This document shows positions 35,954 through 46,738 of a stretch of 64,000 nt of DNA, in pieces; within the stretch, counting starts at the first letter, position 1, and each line of letters starts with the position of its first letter. The translations under genes were made by a program, and so were the position numbers. The notes below the pieces were generated by a model. It was not told the origin of the DNA and did no database searches. It was given only the letters and a program-made list of their open reading frames with translations. Origin of the DNA: Caprimulgus europaeus (lineage: Eukaryota > Chordata > Aves > Caprimulgiformes > Caprimulgidae); the NCBI GenBank assembly GCA_907165065.1, contig OU015532.1, positions 43,130,839 through 43,194,838 on the forward strand. The letters run 5' to 3'.

Positions 35954-36826
35954 CTCCCACATGCCCAGCACCTGCCCCTGGTCCCCAGTCCAGCGAGACA
36001 AGAGGAGGGGAATGGGAACGGCTGGGAACAGGGTAAGGAGGGAAAATTGGCACAGGGCATTGCTGTACCTTGGGCTGCTCTGCCCTGAGGACCCCAGTGG
36101 GGGTCTCTGGCTCCTGGCCAGAGATGACTGAAGAAAGCAGCAATTCTCACCCCACACCCAGCTCTTTCACAGCTCCACCAAGCCCTCGTTTTCTCATCAC
36201 TGCCCCATAACTCAGACCTGATGCCACTGAATCCTTTCTTTTTGACTGTGCACACCTTCCCCTTCTTTTTGACAGTGAAGTTTGTCTCCACAGCTTTCTT
36301 CAGCTTTGCTTTAAAAGTCCAGCAATGAGGAGCTGGGAGGACTATTTGCTTTGCTACCTGTCCAGCTGTCAGGACCCATTTCTGAACCCCCATTCTCAAA
36401 GGTACAACCCAGCATGTGCAGACCCCTCACCACCCAGAGCAGCACCCGTTGCTGTGTGTGCAGCAGGCAGGGGAGGAGATGACACGTTCCCACAGTTGCC
36501 AGCCCTCCTTGAACACCTCTGCAGATGTTCAGGAAGCTGTCGGCAGGGTGCGAGTTAAATGCGGGAATCTCTCTGAAAGCCATTCCTGCTTGTGAAGCAG
36601 CTCATAAAAAACCAGCCCTCCCCCCCGACCTGTGTCAGCCCTGCTCTCAGCAGCATTTTCCAGGGTAAGGGGTGGAAAAATGGCTCTGTTCCCCACCACA
36701 GCCCCGTTTTTCTGGCATGACACTCGCCTTCTGGCTGGTAACTGTAGAAGAGAGTTGGCTTGGCCCCGGCCTCTCTGAGAAAAGGGGTGGATGGGGGGAA
36801 GGGAGCAGTCATGTCTGCAAGGATGT

Positions 36827-36882
36827 AGAATCATAGAATCATTAAGGTTGGAAAAGACCTTTATCATCAAGTCCAGCCATCT
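36827..36882 (-). mobile_element. CR1 LINE terminal fragment
   Basis: Short inverted tail beginning AGAATCATAGAATCATTAAG, directly beside a sense CR1 copy. Confidence 0.8.
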
Positions 36883-36929
36883 TTTCATCCCCATCCAGCA
36901 GTCTCAGCTCATATCGCTGCTCTGTCCAA

Positions 36930-37333
36930 GGAGAAGGGCTGCAGCATGGCTGAACTGGAGGGAACTGGGGTTGTTTAGCCTGGGGAAGAGGAGGCTGAGG
37001 GGAGACCTCATCACTGTCTACAACTACCTGAAAAGAGGGTGCAGAGAGGTGGGTGTGTGTCTTTTCTCCCAAGTAACTGGTGTTAGAATAAGAGGAAATG
37101 GCCTCAAGTTGTGCCAAGGGAGGTCCAGAGTGGATGTCAGGAAAAATTTCTTCACTTAAAGGGTTCTCAGGTGATGGAATGGGCTGCCTGGGGAGGTGGT
37201 TGAGTCTCCATCCCTGGAGGTGTTTAAAAGACGGGTAGATGAGGTGCTCAGAGATATGGTTTGGTAGAGGACAGGTACAGTTGGACTCGATGATCTCAGA
37301 GGTCTTTTCCAACCAGGAGATTTTATGATTCTG
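36930..37333 (+). mobile_element. CR1 LINE copy upstream of MDK
   Basis: About 400 bp of CR1 (GTGCCAAGGGAGGTCCAGAG, GGTGATGGAATGGGCTGCCT) ending GATTTTATGATTCTG. It lies just upstream of the MDK CpG island. Confidence 0.9.
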
Positions 37334-37479
37334 AGGACAGGGCTGAGGAGACCTGTGTGAAAGTGATGTGCTTCTTCAGGTGCTGAGCAGGTGCCCCCTC
37401 CCTGTGCCCTCCCAGGAGGAGCTGAGCAAGCAGAGAAGGTTGGGAAGGACAGAAACCATGAAAGGTGGGTCCATCAATG

Positions 37480-38340
37480 CCTCCCCCCACCCCACCTCCC
37501 CGCCGGCCGGGGGGGGCCCCGCCTGTCCCCGAGGCCGCCCCTCCGCCGCCCGCCCGCCCTGCCCGCCTTTGTCCCTGGCCGATGGGGCGGGGGGGGGAGC
37601 AGAGGAGGAGCTTGTGAAAAGTTTTGGGTTAAAAAAACACCTTTTTTTTTTTTTGCTGCCAGCCGAGCCCGACGTCAGGGGCCGCTGTGCGCTGCGCCGG
37701 GGCTCCGCACGCGGGAGGCACACAAAGGCAGCAGCTCCGCACCCCGCTCCGCATCCCGCACCGCTCCGCAGGTGAGTGAACCCGACACCCCCTTCCACTC
37801 CCTGGGGTCGGACCCCCACCCCGAGCCCCTCGCAAACGCCGCCGCCCGCCCGTCGCCCCAGCAAGGCGAGCGCCCACCGCCCCACTGGCTTCCCTCGGGA
37901 GGCGGCAACAAGCCAGGGTGAGGGGTCCCCAGCGGGGGAAGGGGCTTTGCTGGGGTGGGGGACATGGCCCCGGCTGGGGAGGGAGGTGCAGGAAGGGTGA
38001 TTGGGGCAGGGGTCCCGGGGGAGGCAGCCACCCACCATCCCCCGGGCGCGAGGAGCCAGGGGAGCGCCTGGAGGTGCAGGGGGAAGGAGTTTGGGAGGGA
38101 GGCAGGCAGGGGTGGGGGCAGTGGGCCGTGATCTTAGCCCACCCCCACCCCCCTGCTTGGGGGGCACCCGACACCGATTCGGGGAGGGCTCAGGGGGTGG
38201 GAGATGCTCCGGCCACCGCCGGGCCAGGGGGGAGACCGGCCGGGGGATAAGGGGCTGTAGTAGGGGGTCAGGGCACGGGGTCTGCCCCGGGGAGGGAGCA
38301 GAGGGCAGAGGCAGGGAAGGGAAGGGCACTGCCTGGCCCC
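37480..38340 (+). promoter_or_regulatory. MDK: CpG island and promoter of MDK
   Basis: Abrupt rise in G+C and CpG relative to both flanks, containing poly-G/poly-C runs, a TATA-like stretch, a CRE-like GACGTCAG at 37671-37678 and the first MDK exon. No clear direct-repeat retinoic-acid element was seen, although midkine is retinoic-acid responsive in other vertebrates. Confidence 0.65.
37655..37771 (+). other. MDK: MDK non-coding first exon (5' UTR)
   Basis: GC-rich segment ending CTCCGCAG followed by a perfect GTGAGT donor at 37772. It has no ATG. A TTAAAAAAA TATA-like stretch (37629-37637) lies about 25-30 nt upstream of the assumed start. The next plus-strand acceptor leading into a coding exon is that of MDK exon 2, giving a 3.4-kb first intron. 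The 5' end is estimated. Confidence 0.62.
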
Positions 38341-41205
38341 CTCTCTCCCCGCAGAGCAAACCCTTTCCCCCTGTAGCACCTTTTCCTCACTTCGAGGGGA
38401 AGGTGAGGCCGTCTGCTGGAGAACCCTACGGCTCTGCTCCCCTCCAGGACCCCCAGCACAGCCTCCTGCTCATGCCAACACCTTGGCTCACTGGGAAAAG
38501 CTCAGCCTCCCCTCTCCTGGCCTCCTGGCAGGGTGCTGGGTGCCCTGAGCCATGAGCTTCCCAAGCCATGGGCTCCTGCGCCCATCTCTGGTCTGCTGGT
38601 CCCAGGGGCCGCCCCGCTCGCAGAGGAGCATCAGGGTGGCAGCAAGGGGACAGGAGCTGGGGAAGGTGGTGTGGTCCACCCTAGGAGAAGCACTTGCTGG
38701 TGGCACTGCCTGTCCCTGAAAGGGGTCTGGAGGGAGGGGTCCATCGCCGTGGTGGGTACTTGGGCTTTGCTTCAGCATCACCTGATGTTTTGAACAGAGC
38801 TGATCCTACGTTAGATAAATCCAGGGTGGGGAGAGGGGAAAAGGAAACGGGGACTGCCATGGTGCAGCCAGGCTGTACGTGAGAGAGACCAAGGTGGCAT
38901 GAAAGCAGCTAGGATCAGCAGCAATGCTGGAGGAGCTGGGCTCTGTGAATACACCAGAAGTTGCTGGCAGCTCAGCCAGGAACAGCTCTTGTTGACTGGT
39001 GGATGGAGGGACAAAGAAGGGATCAGACTGTTTGGAAAACCAGTTGGAAAACTGTGTTCCCTTTTCCTTATGAGTGTTTTAGGAGCCATGGCTGAAGGTC
39101 CTTGCAGACCTTGTGTGGGGGAGATGATATGCTGGGCAATGGGAGGGTGTTCATGCCTGGAGGTGAGGCAATGGGAGGGTGCCCATGCCTGGAGGTGAGG
39201 CAATGGGTGGGTGTCCATGCCTGGAGGTGAAGCAGCAGGAGGGTGTCCATGCCTGGGGGTGAGGCAGTGGGTGGGTGTCCATGCCTGGGGGTGAGGCAGT
39301 GGGTGGGTGTCCATGCCTGGAGGTGAGGCAGTGGGTGGGTGTCCATGCCTGGAGGTGAGGCAGTGGGTGGGTGTCCATGCCTGGAGGTGAAGCAGCAGGT
39401 GAATGTCCATGCCTGGAGGTGAGGCAGTGGGTGGGTGCCCATGCCTGGAGGTGAAGCAGCAGGTGAATGTCCATGCCTGGAGGTGAGGCAGTGGGTGGGT
39501 GCCCATGCCTGGAGGTGAAGCAGCAGGAGGGTGTCCATGCCTGGAGGTGAGGCAGTGGGTGGGTGTCTGCCCTGGGTGCTCGGACACCGTGTCCACAGGA
39601 CCTGAGCTGGAAGGTGCGGGGCTGGGAGGCGGGTGCAGGAGCAGAGGGAAACACTGCAGCAAAGGGTGGAAGAAGTTTACAGAGCACCTGCAATCAGGGG
39701 ATGCTGTGAATAGTGGGGGTGTCAAAGGAGCTGCCCCATCCCAGCAGCAGGGCTGGAGTGCCAGCAACTCCGTCAGCCCTAACCTTGCCGTCTGTAAGCC
39801 ACCCATCCGGGCTGTGCCCTTCCAAGGCAGCTGGGTGAGGACGGGGCTGAGCCGTGCCGTGCTCAGCAGGACAGCTCCCAGCCGGGCTGGGCGAGGGGCA
39901 GGCAGCTCTCAGCCCCTCGGCTGTGTAATTCCCTGTGACAGCTCAATGCAGAGCCAAGCAGCAGCTTTGCGGCGCTGGACACATGAAAGGTGAGCGCTGG
40001 AGCCTGAATAATGTGGGAGCTGCTCTCGGGGGCTCGCTGCCCGGGGAGGAGCAGACGCTGACCCCGGGCTCTTCCCTGTGCTGCTTTCCCTTGGGACAGG
40101 CCGTGCATCCTGACCTCTCCATCCCAGTCCCACCAAGCCCATCACAGAACCAGGGCAGGTGCGATGGATTTGCTGGCTGGGTGCTGCCACGGAGATATGG
40201 GTGTCATCCAAAAGAGCCAGGCACTGGGGGAGTGGGGAAGGGACCACCTCGAGATGCCGGCTCTGCACAGCCGCGCTCCTGCTGGGAGCTGGGACCACGG
40301 TGTTGGCAGCAGTGTCCCACGGAGGTGCATGGTGGCAGCTGGAGGGGAGCCATTGCCTGGCCCAAGGCCACTGTGTATCCCTCACCTGCTCCCAGGTGTG
40401 TGCACACGCATGCACACGCCTGCACACACATGCACGGGTGCTGTGCTGGTGGCCGTGGTGCCAGCAGTGGGCACAGCTCTCACGCTTTGTCTCTCCAACA
40501 AGCTACCACACTATGGGGAATTTTTTTTTTTCATGTTGTCTCTCATGGGCTGGTTTAGCCCTCAGAGCCCTCGTGGCAGTGGGTTTGGTTTCACTGGGCT
40601 TTTTTCTTTCCCCTCGGATTCCTCTGGAGCCAGAGGAAGGTGCCATGGTAGCTGTGCTGTCCTGGCCCTGCAGCTCTTTGCTGTGGGGTGACATCCTGCT
40701 GGGTGCTGGATAAAGGAGCCATGGAGAAATGGCTGGGTTAGGGGCTGGGGGCTGGCACCGGGGAGCAGGACCCCCACTGCCAGCACATAGCTGGGGGCTG
40801 CTTTGCTTTTGTGGAGGGGACAGGAGCAGTATGGGTCCTGGAGTAGCTTGGTGCTGGGTGCCCTCACCAAAGGGCCTTCCCTGGCTGCTGGGGCATCCCC
40901 AGAGTCCCCTCAGCTCCTTCTCTCCCAGTTTTGACCACAGGCAGGGGCATGGGGGGGCTGCAGGGATGAGAATGAGCCCCCAGCCCAACAGCTCCGCAGT
41001 GGGAGGTGGTTGCTGAGCTTTGCAATTAACGTTCTCGTTGCAATTAAGACACACGGTGTCATGGGTGGCAATAAGCTGGACGTGGGTGCACACACACACA
41101 TGCATGTGTGCAATGGGGGCAGCTGCCTGCAGCCCACCCTGCCCACTCCTCACAGGGGATCATGCCTCAATCCCTTGCCCACCTCACCCTCTCCCTCCTC
41201 CCCAG
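37772..41205 (+). other. MDK: MDK intron 1
   Basis: 3.4 kb from the GTGAGT donor to the CTCCCCAG acceptor. Holds the second half of the CpG island, the 32-bp minisatellite, and alternating purine-pyrimidine CA/TG stretches near 40395-40440 and 41090-41112. No other coding exon was recognised. Confidence 0.6.
39131..39568. repeat. 32-bp minisatellite, about 13 copies, in MDK intron 1
   Basis: The core CATGCCTGGAGGTGA recurs exactly every 32 bases from 39152 to 39536 (13 occurrences) with small internal variants (GTGTCC/GCCC, GCAGTGG/GCAGCAGG). The period is not a multiple of three and lacks minus-strand stops, producing long overlapping minus-strand frames that are artefacts. Confidence 0.95.
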
Positions 41206-41292
41206 GCAGGATGCAGGTCTGGGGCTTCCTCCTCTTCCTCCTGGCAGTGATCCTGCTGGCCACCACCGCCGAGGCTGGCAAGAACAAGAAAG
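41206..41292 (+). CDS. MDK: MDK exon 2 (signal peptide)
   Basis: Acceptor CTCCCCAG ends at 41205; five UTR bases precede the ATG at 41211. Encodes the signal peptide and GKNKK. Donor GTGAGG. Confidence 0.95.
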
Positions 41293-42239
41293 GTGAGGGG
41301 CAGCCTGTGGTGGGGGGACTGGTGGGGTGGGAGGCAGGTTGCCCCCACAAGGAGCACCCACTCCCCCTTCCCTTGCAGAGAAGGTGAAGAAGGAGGGCTC
41401 TGAGTGTGAGGACTGGCGCTGGGGACCCTGCGTCCCCAACAGCAAGGACTGTGGCCTGGGCTACCGCGAGGGAACTTGCAAAGATGAGAGCAAGAAGCTC
41501 AAGTGCAAGATCCCCTGCAACTGGAAGAAGAAGTTTGGAGGTGGGTACATGGTGGTGAGGTGGCTGGGGACCACCCTGGGCTGAGTGGCCAAGGCTGGTG
41601 GCCAGCCCACGTCCTGGCTGGCTCGCTCTGATGCCTCTCCTATCTCTTCCAGCCGACTGCAAGTACAAATTTGAGAGCTGGGGGGGATGTAGTGCCCAGA
41701 CGGGTGTGAAGACTCGCTCCGGCATCCTGAAGAAAGCCCTGTACAATGCCCAGTGCGAGGAGATCGTCTATGTGACCAAGCCCTGCTCTTCCAAGATCAA
41801 GTCAAAGTCCAAAGGTCAGTCCCCACCACTCCAGGGTAACTTGGCCTGTTGGGGTTGGGCTTTGCTGGTGGCATGGAGGATCATTTAAGATGCTCTTCCC
41901 TCTTCATCAGCACATGACGGCCCCAAAGTCTAGCTGCTGGCTGGGTGGGATGCAGGTGCTGATAAGAAAAACCCTGGTCCCCATGCCCCAGGTCACCATC
42001 AGCTTTGGTGGGACCAGGATTTCCCCCTCTCCTCAGTGGGATTGGTGCAAAAGGTGGCTTTGCATGGTGGGAGGGGGCTACCTGCAGGGCTGCAGCCCCT
42101 GTGCTGTGCCGAGCCAGCCATGCTGGCAACATTTCTGCCACGTGAGCACCTTGGGGATGGGTGAGCTGCCAGCAGACACACTAACTCTTGTCTCCTGTGC
42201 TTCTTGGATGCAGCAAAGAAGGGCAAAGGGAAGGACTAG
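41211..42239 (+). CDS. MDK: Midkine, four coding exons (gene-level entry)
   Basis: Secreted heparin-binding growth factor for neural and epithelial development. Spliced coding length is 432 nt, giving 143 residues, the same as human midkine. A hydrophobic signal peptide (about 1-22, ending TTAEA) is followed by a basic N-tail, an N-domain and a C-domain with ten cysteines (37, 45, 52, 61, 70, 74, 84, 94, 116, 126), and a lysine-rich tail ending KKGKGKD. Heparin-binding basic residues lie in the C-domain. [18 protein letters not shown] and YNAQC identify midkine. The start at 41211 has A at -3. In chicken this gene is known as retinoic-acid-induced RIHB. The coding part is preceded by a 5' UTR exon in a CpG island 3.4 kb upstream. 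Confidence 0.97.
41379..41540 (+). CDS. MDK: MDK exon 3 (N-domain)
   Basis: 53 codons plus split ends, with six cysteines and CNWKKKFG at the end. Acceptor CTTGCAG, donor GTGGGT. Confidence 0.97.
41653..41814 (+). CDS. MDK: MDK exon 4 (C-domain)
   Basis: [20 protein letters not shown] through [14 protein letters not shown]; four cysteines and the heparin-binding surface. Donor GTCAGT. Confidence 0.97.
42214..42239 (+). CDS. MDK: MDK exon 5, last coding segment
   Basis: [12 protein letters not shown], the conserved lysine-rich tail. The coding part is only 26 nt; the rest of the exon is 3' UTR. Confidence 0.96.
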
Positions 42240-42734
42240 AGTGAGAAGCCAACATCCTCATCGGCCTCTCGACATGGTGCCCACAGGGCTGGATGCCCAG
42301 CTGCAGCCGGCCCACGTTCCAGTCTTCCTCCTCCTCTCCTTCTTCCTTTCCATGACCTCCTCTTTCACTGAGATGCCTTGTTTTAATCGCTAGCGTTGTA
42401 GAGAGCAACCCCACCTGCCCTGCCGGAGGGGCTGTCCCTGGTGCATCCCACTGGCCTCCTCTCACCTGGTCTCAGGGTTTGTTGGGATGTGCCTGGAGTG
42501 TGAACACGGTGTATTTCCACCCCGTGGCACCAGTGAGTTGCCTTTGGTGCATCCTTGGCAAGCCTGGGAGCCTCCCCACTCTGCCGGTACCAGTGCCAGG
42601 GGGAAGGGCTGGGTAATGCCTGAGTAACCCCGTCACTCACGTGCCCCTTACTCATGTGAGGATGCTCTCAGCCTGGGGGGCTTCTTCCAGCATCCCTTTG
42701 GCCAGGGTAGGAGTTTCTTGCAGTAGCTAAGGAA

Positions 42735-42740
42735 AATAAA
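42735..42740 (+). terminator. MDK: MDK proximal poly(A) signal AATAAA
   Basis: Canonical hexamer about 500 nt after the stop, followed by GTGTCC- and TGTGTGTCC-containing sequence. Confidence 0.5.
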
Positions 42741-42898
42741 GCCACCATCCCTGGGAACCACCGTGTCCCCTCTCCTCCATCCCTTCTAACCCTGTGTGTC
42801 CATGCTGGGGCTGCAGCCCCTCTGCCTTTGGTGCACCAACAGCGGTGCTGGGTGGGAGCTCTCACTTCTTTTGGAAAATGGGGTTTGTTTTCTTTTCC

Positions 42899-42904
42899 AA
42901 TAAA
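42899..42904 (+). terminator. MDK: MDK distal poly(A) signal AATAAA
   Basis: Hexamer within a T-rich then A-rich context (GTTTTCTTTTCCAATAAAAA), the more convincing of the two signals. Confidence 0.65.
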
Positions 42905-43108
42905 AATCTTTTTAAAAAAAAATAATCTCTGAACCCATCCATCATCCTCACGTGGTGCTGCTGTGCTGGGAACCTCAGCTTTGCCAGCCCCACTGGGACC
43001 AGCAGTGAAGTCACCATGCAGCTGGCTGCAGTGGCCTGGGTGCTACCAGCCATGGTGCTGGAGAGGGCACATGAATCAGACACCCCCAGCCTCTTCTTGG
43101 CAGTGCTT

Positions 43109-43600
43109 AGAATCATAGAATCTCCTGGTTGGAAAGGACCTCTGAGAGTCCAAGCGTATCTGTCCACCACTAAACCACATCTCTGAGCACCTCATGTACC
43201 CATCTTTTAAATCCCTCCAGGGATGGAGGGATTTAAAACTCTCAACCCACCTCCCTGGGCAGCCCGTTCCATCACCTGAGAACCCTTTCAGTGAAGAAAT
43301 TTTTCCTGACATCCACTCTGACCTCCCCTGGCACAACTTGAGGCCGTTTCCTCTTATTCTATCACCAGTTACCTGGGAGAAAAGACACATACCCACCTCT
43401 CTGCACCCTCCTTTCAGGGAGCTGCAGAGAGCCAGAAGGTCTCCCCTCAGTCTCCTTTTCTCCAGGCTCAACAGCCCCAGTTCCCTCAGCTGCTCCTCAT
43501 CAGACTTGTGCTCCAGCCCCTTCCCCAGCTCCATTGCCCTTCTCTGGACACGAGCAGGGGCTTTGAGCAGCCTTCCTTCCTCTGGGAAGGGAGGGTTGGA
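43109..43600 (-). mobile_element. CR1 LINE copy between MDK and CHRM4
   Basis: Inverted CR1 of about 490 bp beginning AGAATCATAGAATCTCCTGG. It fills most of the gap between the converging MDK and CHRM4 3' ends. Confidence 0.9.
43205..43238. repeat. Perfect inverted repeat inside CR1
   Basis: 15-bp arms (TTTTAAATCCCTCCA) separated by GGGA. Arises within the inverted CR1 copy. Confidence 0.9.
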
Positions 43601-43699
43601 GCTGCCACCTACATGCTGCAGCGTGTCACCAGCGGGTGACACTGGAGAGCTGGAGAGGAGCGAGAGGGTGACGACTCATTCACTCTACGCCATGTCCGA

Positions 43700-45265
43700 G
43701 GTTGGTTTCTGGTCTGAGGTCTTTATTTGTCTCGGGGTGGGTTGGGTCATGGTTTTAACAGTTTAAAAAAAAAAAAACAACCCAAAAGCCCGCCAGGCAT
43801 TTTGGGCACCGCTATGTGAATTATCCTAAAGAGAGTGGTGGGGTGGTGGCCCCACCTGGGCGGGCGCAGCCTTTCTCCAGGTTACACAGCGTCACCGTGG
43901 CATGGGGACAGGAAGGACATACAGACATGGACTTGGCCAGTGCCTGCGTGGCCCTGTCCTATCCCTCAGCTGTGCCCAGCCGTGCCCACCTGAGCTTGCA
44001 GAGCCTTGGCTTTGGGAGAAGCTGAGGAGCATCCTCGAGGTGGTCTGGGCAGCACACATGAGTGGGCTGGGAGGGGGCTGGAGACGCTGGCTGAAGCCCA
44101 CATGCTGAGGGCTCCACCACAACACCAATGACAGGGTTACATCCATTTACAGAGCTCAGCAGCCGGCTCCTTCAGCCCGTCTGGGCTGTTCCCATGCACC
44201 CAGGGCAGGAGCGGGGCTGGTGGTCACCACCGTCCTCTTCCACCCCTGGAGCTGTGCATCAGGCTTCCCACATCCGCCACTGGGACAGCAGGGACCTGCT
44301 CACGGCCCAGATGAGACACAGGGCACCTCAGCCACATTGCAGACCCTCTTCCCGACCCCCTCCAAGACCCCCAGTTCCCCGTGTCCCTCCCAAGTCATTT
44401 CCACTGTCACTGCTGCCCACGTCTCAGTGGCCACGTTCACCTGGGGCTATGGAGAGAAGTCCTGCACCACACCACTGCTTTTCTTTGCAGTTTTGGTTTC
44501 CATCATTGTAGGAGACATCTGAGTTTCATGCTCCTCACGCAGGAGTGAGATGCTTGGTTTGTCTGTCTCTGTCCAGCCAATTGCTGGCCAAGGGCAGAAA
44601 GGGCACAAAGGAGAGAGCAGAGCCAAAGCCCAGGGAAAAATGTCCCCCCTGGTCCCTGGATGAGGATATACGATGGTATCTCTCAAGGGAAAGGAAGGAG
44701 CTTGTCACATCTGCTAGGCTACAATCTTGACTGCCTTGTGAGGGGTCTGGCTGGACCAGCAGGACTCCTTGTCAGCATGCCCGAGCCAGCCTGGTCCCAG
44801 ATGGGCTGGCACATGCTTGGCCCTGGTTGCTTTTCATTTCTTGGGTAATAAATAGGTTTAAAAGCCTGTTGAAAGCAGCCAGCATTAGGCTGTCTGCATG
44901 CAGACGAGCTCTGATGCCCTGGAGATGGTCAGCCATGGGGAGAAGAGGCATCCAGTCTTAGGACAAACACTGATGCCTTTTGGCCAACCTCCCAAGAGCT
45001 GGGGAGGGCTCTTGGTGACCACATCTCCTCCTCTCGCACCCAGCTTTCCCACTGGCTCCCTGAGCTAGTCCTCAGGCCCAGGGTGACTGGAAGGAGCTGC
45101 AGCTCAGAGGTGCCTTGGACCTTGTCAGCGTTGGATGAAGGGCATCATCTGCAATCACTGCACAGTCTGCACTGCTGTGAGTGGGGAGCAGAGGACCCCT
45201 CCCTGGCAAAGGAGGCAAAAGGAAGGGCTTCCATAACGTTGCTGAAGTGGTCCCTGAGTGCCAGT
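43700..45265 (-). other. CHRM4: CHRM4 3' UTR (inferred)
   Basis: No minus-strand poly(A) hexamer was seen between the CHRM4 stop and the AATAAA at 43727-43722, so the 3' UTR probably spans about 1.5 kb. The long frames inside lack homology. Confidence 0.5.
43722..43727 (-). terminator. CHRM4: CHRM4 candidate poly(A) signal
   Basis: TTTATT on the plus strand reads AATAAA on the minus strand, in the context GACAAATAAAGACC. Confidence 0.5.
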
Positions 45266-46738
45266 TTATCTGGCTGTCCCAATGTTCCTGTACTGGCACA
45301 TGAGAAGGTGTTTGAAGGTTTTCTTGAAGGTGGCATTGCAGAGGGCGTAGCAGGCTGGGTTGATGGTGCTGTTGACGTAGCAGAGCCAATAGCCAATGGA
45401 CCACACTGTCTCAGGTACGCAGGTCTCACAGAAGGTGTTAATGAGGACCATCACGTTGTATGGAGTCCATGTGAGTATGAAGGCCAGCAAGATAGCAAAT
45501 ATGGTGCGGGTGACTTTCTTCTCCCGGGCTGCCATCTGGCGCTTCTTCCGGACTTGGCTCCTGGCGATGCTGGCAAACTTCCTGGCAACGTTGGCCGGGC
45601 GACTGTTGGCCAGGGAGTTGTGGTCAGAGGCTCCTGCCTTAGCTGGGACAATCTCGATAGCAGTGACACATTCAGTCCCAGTCTGCTTGGTGACAATCTT
45701 AATCTTGGACCACTTGGAAGATGGGTTCACCCGGGGGTGGGACAGGCTCTGTCCTTGCCCTGCTGGCAAGATTTCTGCTGTGGGCTTGTCTTTTGTGGTC
45801 TGGGTCATGCTGACGGTGCTGGATTCATTGGAGGTCTCCTTCTCCTCCTGATGGCCGGTGGCCTCTGTCTGTGCTGAGGGCTGGTCATCCACTTTCCCAT
45901 TCCTCACCTCCTCCTTCACCTCCACGGCCTTCTTGGGGGAGTTATTGTTGTTCTGTTTGATCAAGGGGCCCTTGAAGAAGCTGAGAGACTTGCCTTTCCT
46001 CTCTTTCCTGCTTTCAGGCTTGTGCCTCCTCACCCTGCTCCTGCTGGCCAGGGAGATGTGGATGTACAGCACTGTCATGATGACCACGGGCAAGTAGAAA
46101 GCAGCGATGGCCGTGCCAAAGGTCACCGCTGGGTTGGAGAGGAACTGGATGTAGCATTCCCTCTCAGGGACTGTCCTCTTGCCCACAATGAACTGCCAGA
46201 ATAAGATGGCAGGGGCCCAGAGAATGAAGGACAATATCCACGCAGCCGCAATCATTAGCCCCGCCATCTTGGTGGTCCTCCTGGCCGGGTACGTCAGGGG
46301 CTTGGTGACACAGAAGTAGCGGTCAAAGCTGATAATGAGTAAGTTCATGACAGAGGCATTGCTCACCACGTAGTCCAGGGCCAGCCACAGGTCACACACC
46401 ACAGCCCCCAAGGGCCAGTAGCCTTTGATGATGTAGACCGTGTAGAGGTTCATGGAGAAGACCCCGATGATGAGGTCCGCGCAGGCCAGGCTGAAGAGGA
46501 AGTAGTTGTTGACAGTCTGGAGCTGGCGGTTCACCTTGATGGACAGCATCACCAGGATGTTCCCCACCACAGTGACGAGGCTGAGCGAGCCAGTGACCGT
46601 GGCGATGAAAACCAGCTCCACTGTCTTGTAGTTGGTGGGAGGCTGGATGGCCACCTCGGAGCGGTTGCCCAGAGTGAAGTTGTCATAGGTCAGGTTGGCC
46701 ATCTTCGCCTGCCAGTGCTGAGCAGAGAGGTTGTGCAT
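45266..46738 (-). CDS. CHRM4: Muscarinic acetylcholine receptor M4
   Basis: A single coding exon of 490 residues. M4 couples acetylcholine binding to Gi/o, inhibiting adenylyl cyclase, in neurons and (in birds) heart. Four N-glycosylation sequons lie in the N-tail (Asn3, 15, 20, 25); seven membrane helices start at about 40. Seen: orthosteric Asp122, disulfide Cys115-Cys195, DRY 139-141, a long third loop (about 232-405), Trp424/Tyr427/Asn428 in TM6, Tyr450 and Tyr454, NPACY 460-464 and a Cys481 palmitoylation-type site. The third loop marks the M2/M4 class and the overall sequence is M4. The acceptor CCCCTTGCAG places the exon start at 46743, five bases before the ATG. Met13 aligns with the mammalian start. 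The frame is also open to upstream exons (see other entries). Confidence 0.97.
   Translation of the reverse strand: MHNLSAQHWQAKMANLTYDNFTLGNRSEVAIQPPTNYKTVELVFIATVTGSLSLVTVVGNILVMLSIKVNRQLQTVNNYFLFSLACADLIIGVFSMNLYTVYIIKGYWPLGAVVCDLWLALDYVVSNASVMNLLIISFDRYFCVTKPLTYPARRTTKMAGLMIAAAWILSFILWAPAILFWQFIVGKRTVPERECYIQFLSNPAVTFGTAIAAFYLPVVIMTVLYIHISLASRSRVRRHKPESRKERKGKSLSFFKGPLIKQNNNNSPKKAVEVKEEVRNGKVDDQPSAQTEATGHQEEKETSNESSTVSMTQTTKDKPTAEILPAGQGQSLSHPRVNPSSKWSKIKIVTKQTGTECVTAIEIVPAKAGASDHNSLANSRPANVARKFASIARSQVRKKRQMAAREKKVTRTIFAILLAFILTWTPYNVMVLINTFCETCVPETVWSIGYWLCYVNSTINPACYALCNATFKKTFKHLLMCQYRNIGTAR

Larger units (their letters stand above)
34067..36826. other. DGKZ-MDK intergenic sequence
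   Basis: About 2.8 kb with no gene recognised. Contains the LTR-head fragment and the 38-bp palindrome; otherwise moderate-GC unique sequence. Confidence 0.5.
42240..42920 (+). other. MDK: MDK 3' UTR
   Basis: Runs from the stop to one of two poly(A) signals. Use of the proximal signal would shorten the UTR by about 165 nt. Confidence 0.75.

Noticed and set aside
37376..38359. 327-codon minus-strand frame
   Set aside because: Composition artefact of the MDK CpG island, running across the MDK first exon and its donor.
39131..39568. CRISPR-like array
   Set aside because: Regular 32-bp period, but the units are head-to-tail with no unique spacers, and the host is a vertebrate.
38811..39806. 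331-codon minus-strand frame with HPLPHLQAW-type repeats
   Set aside because: The repeat is the translation of the 32-bp minisatellite; equivalent frames are open in all three phases, so it is not a selected protein.
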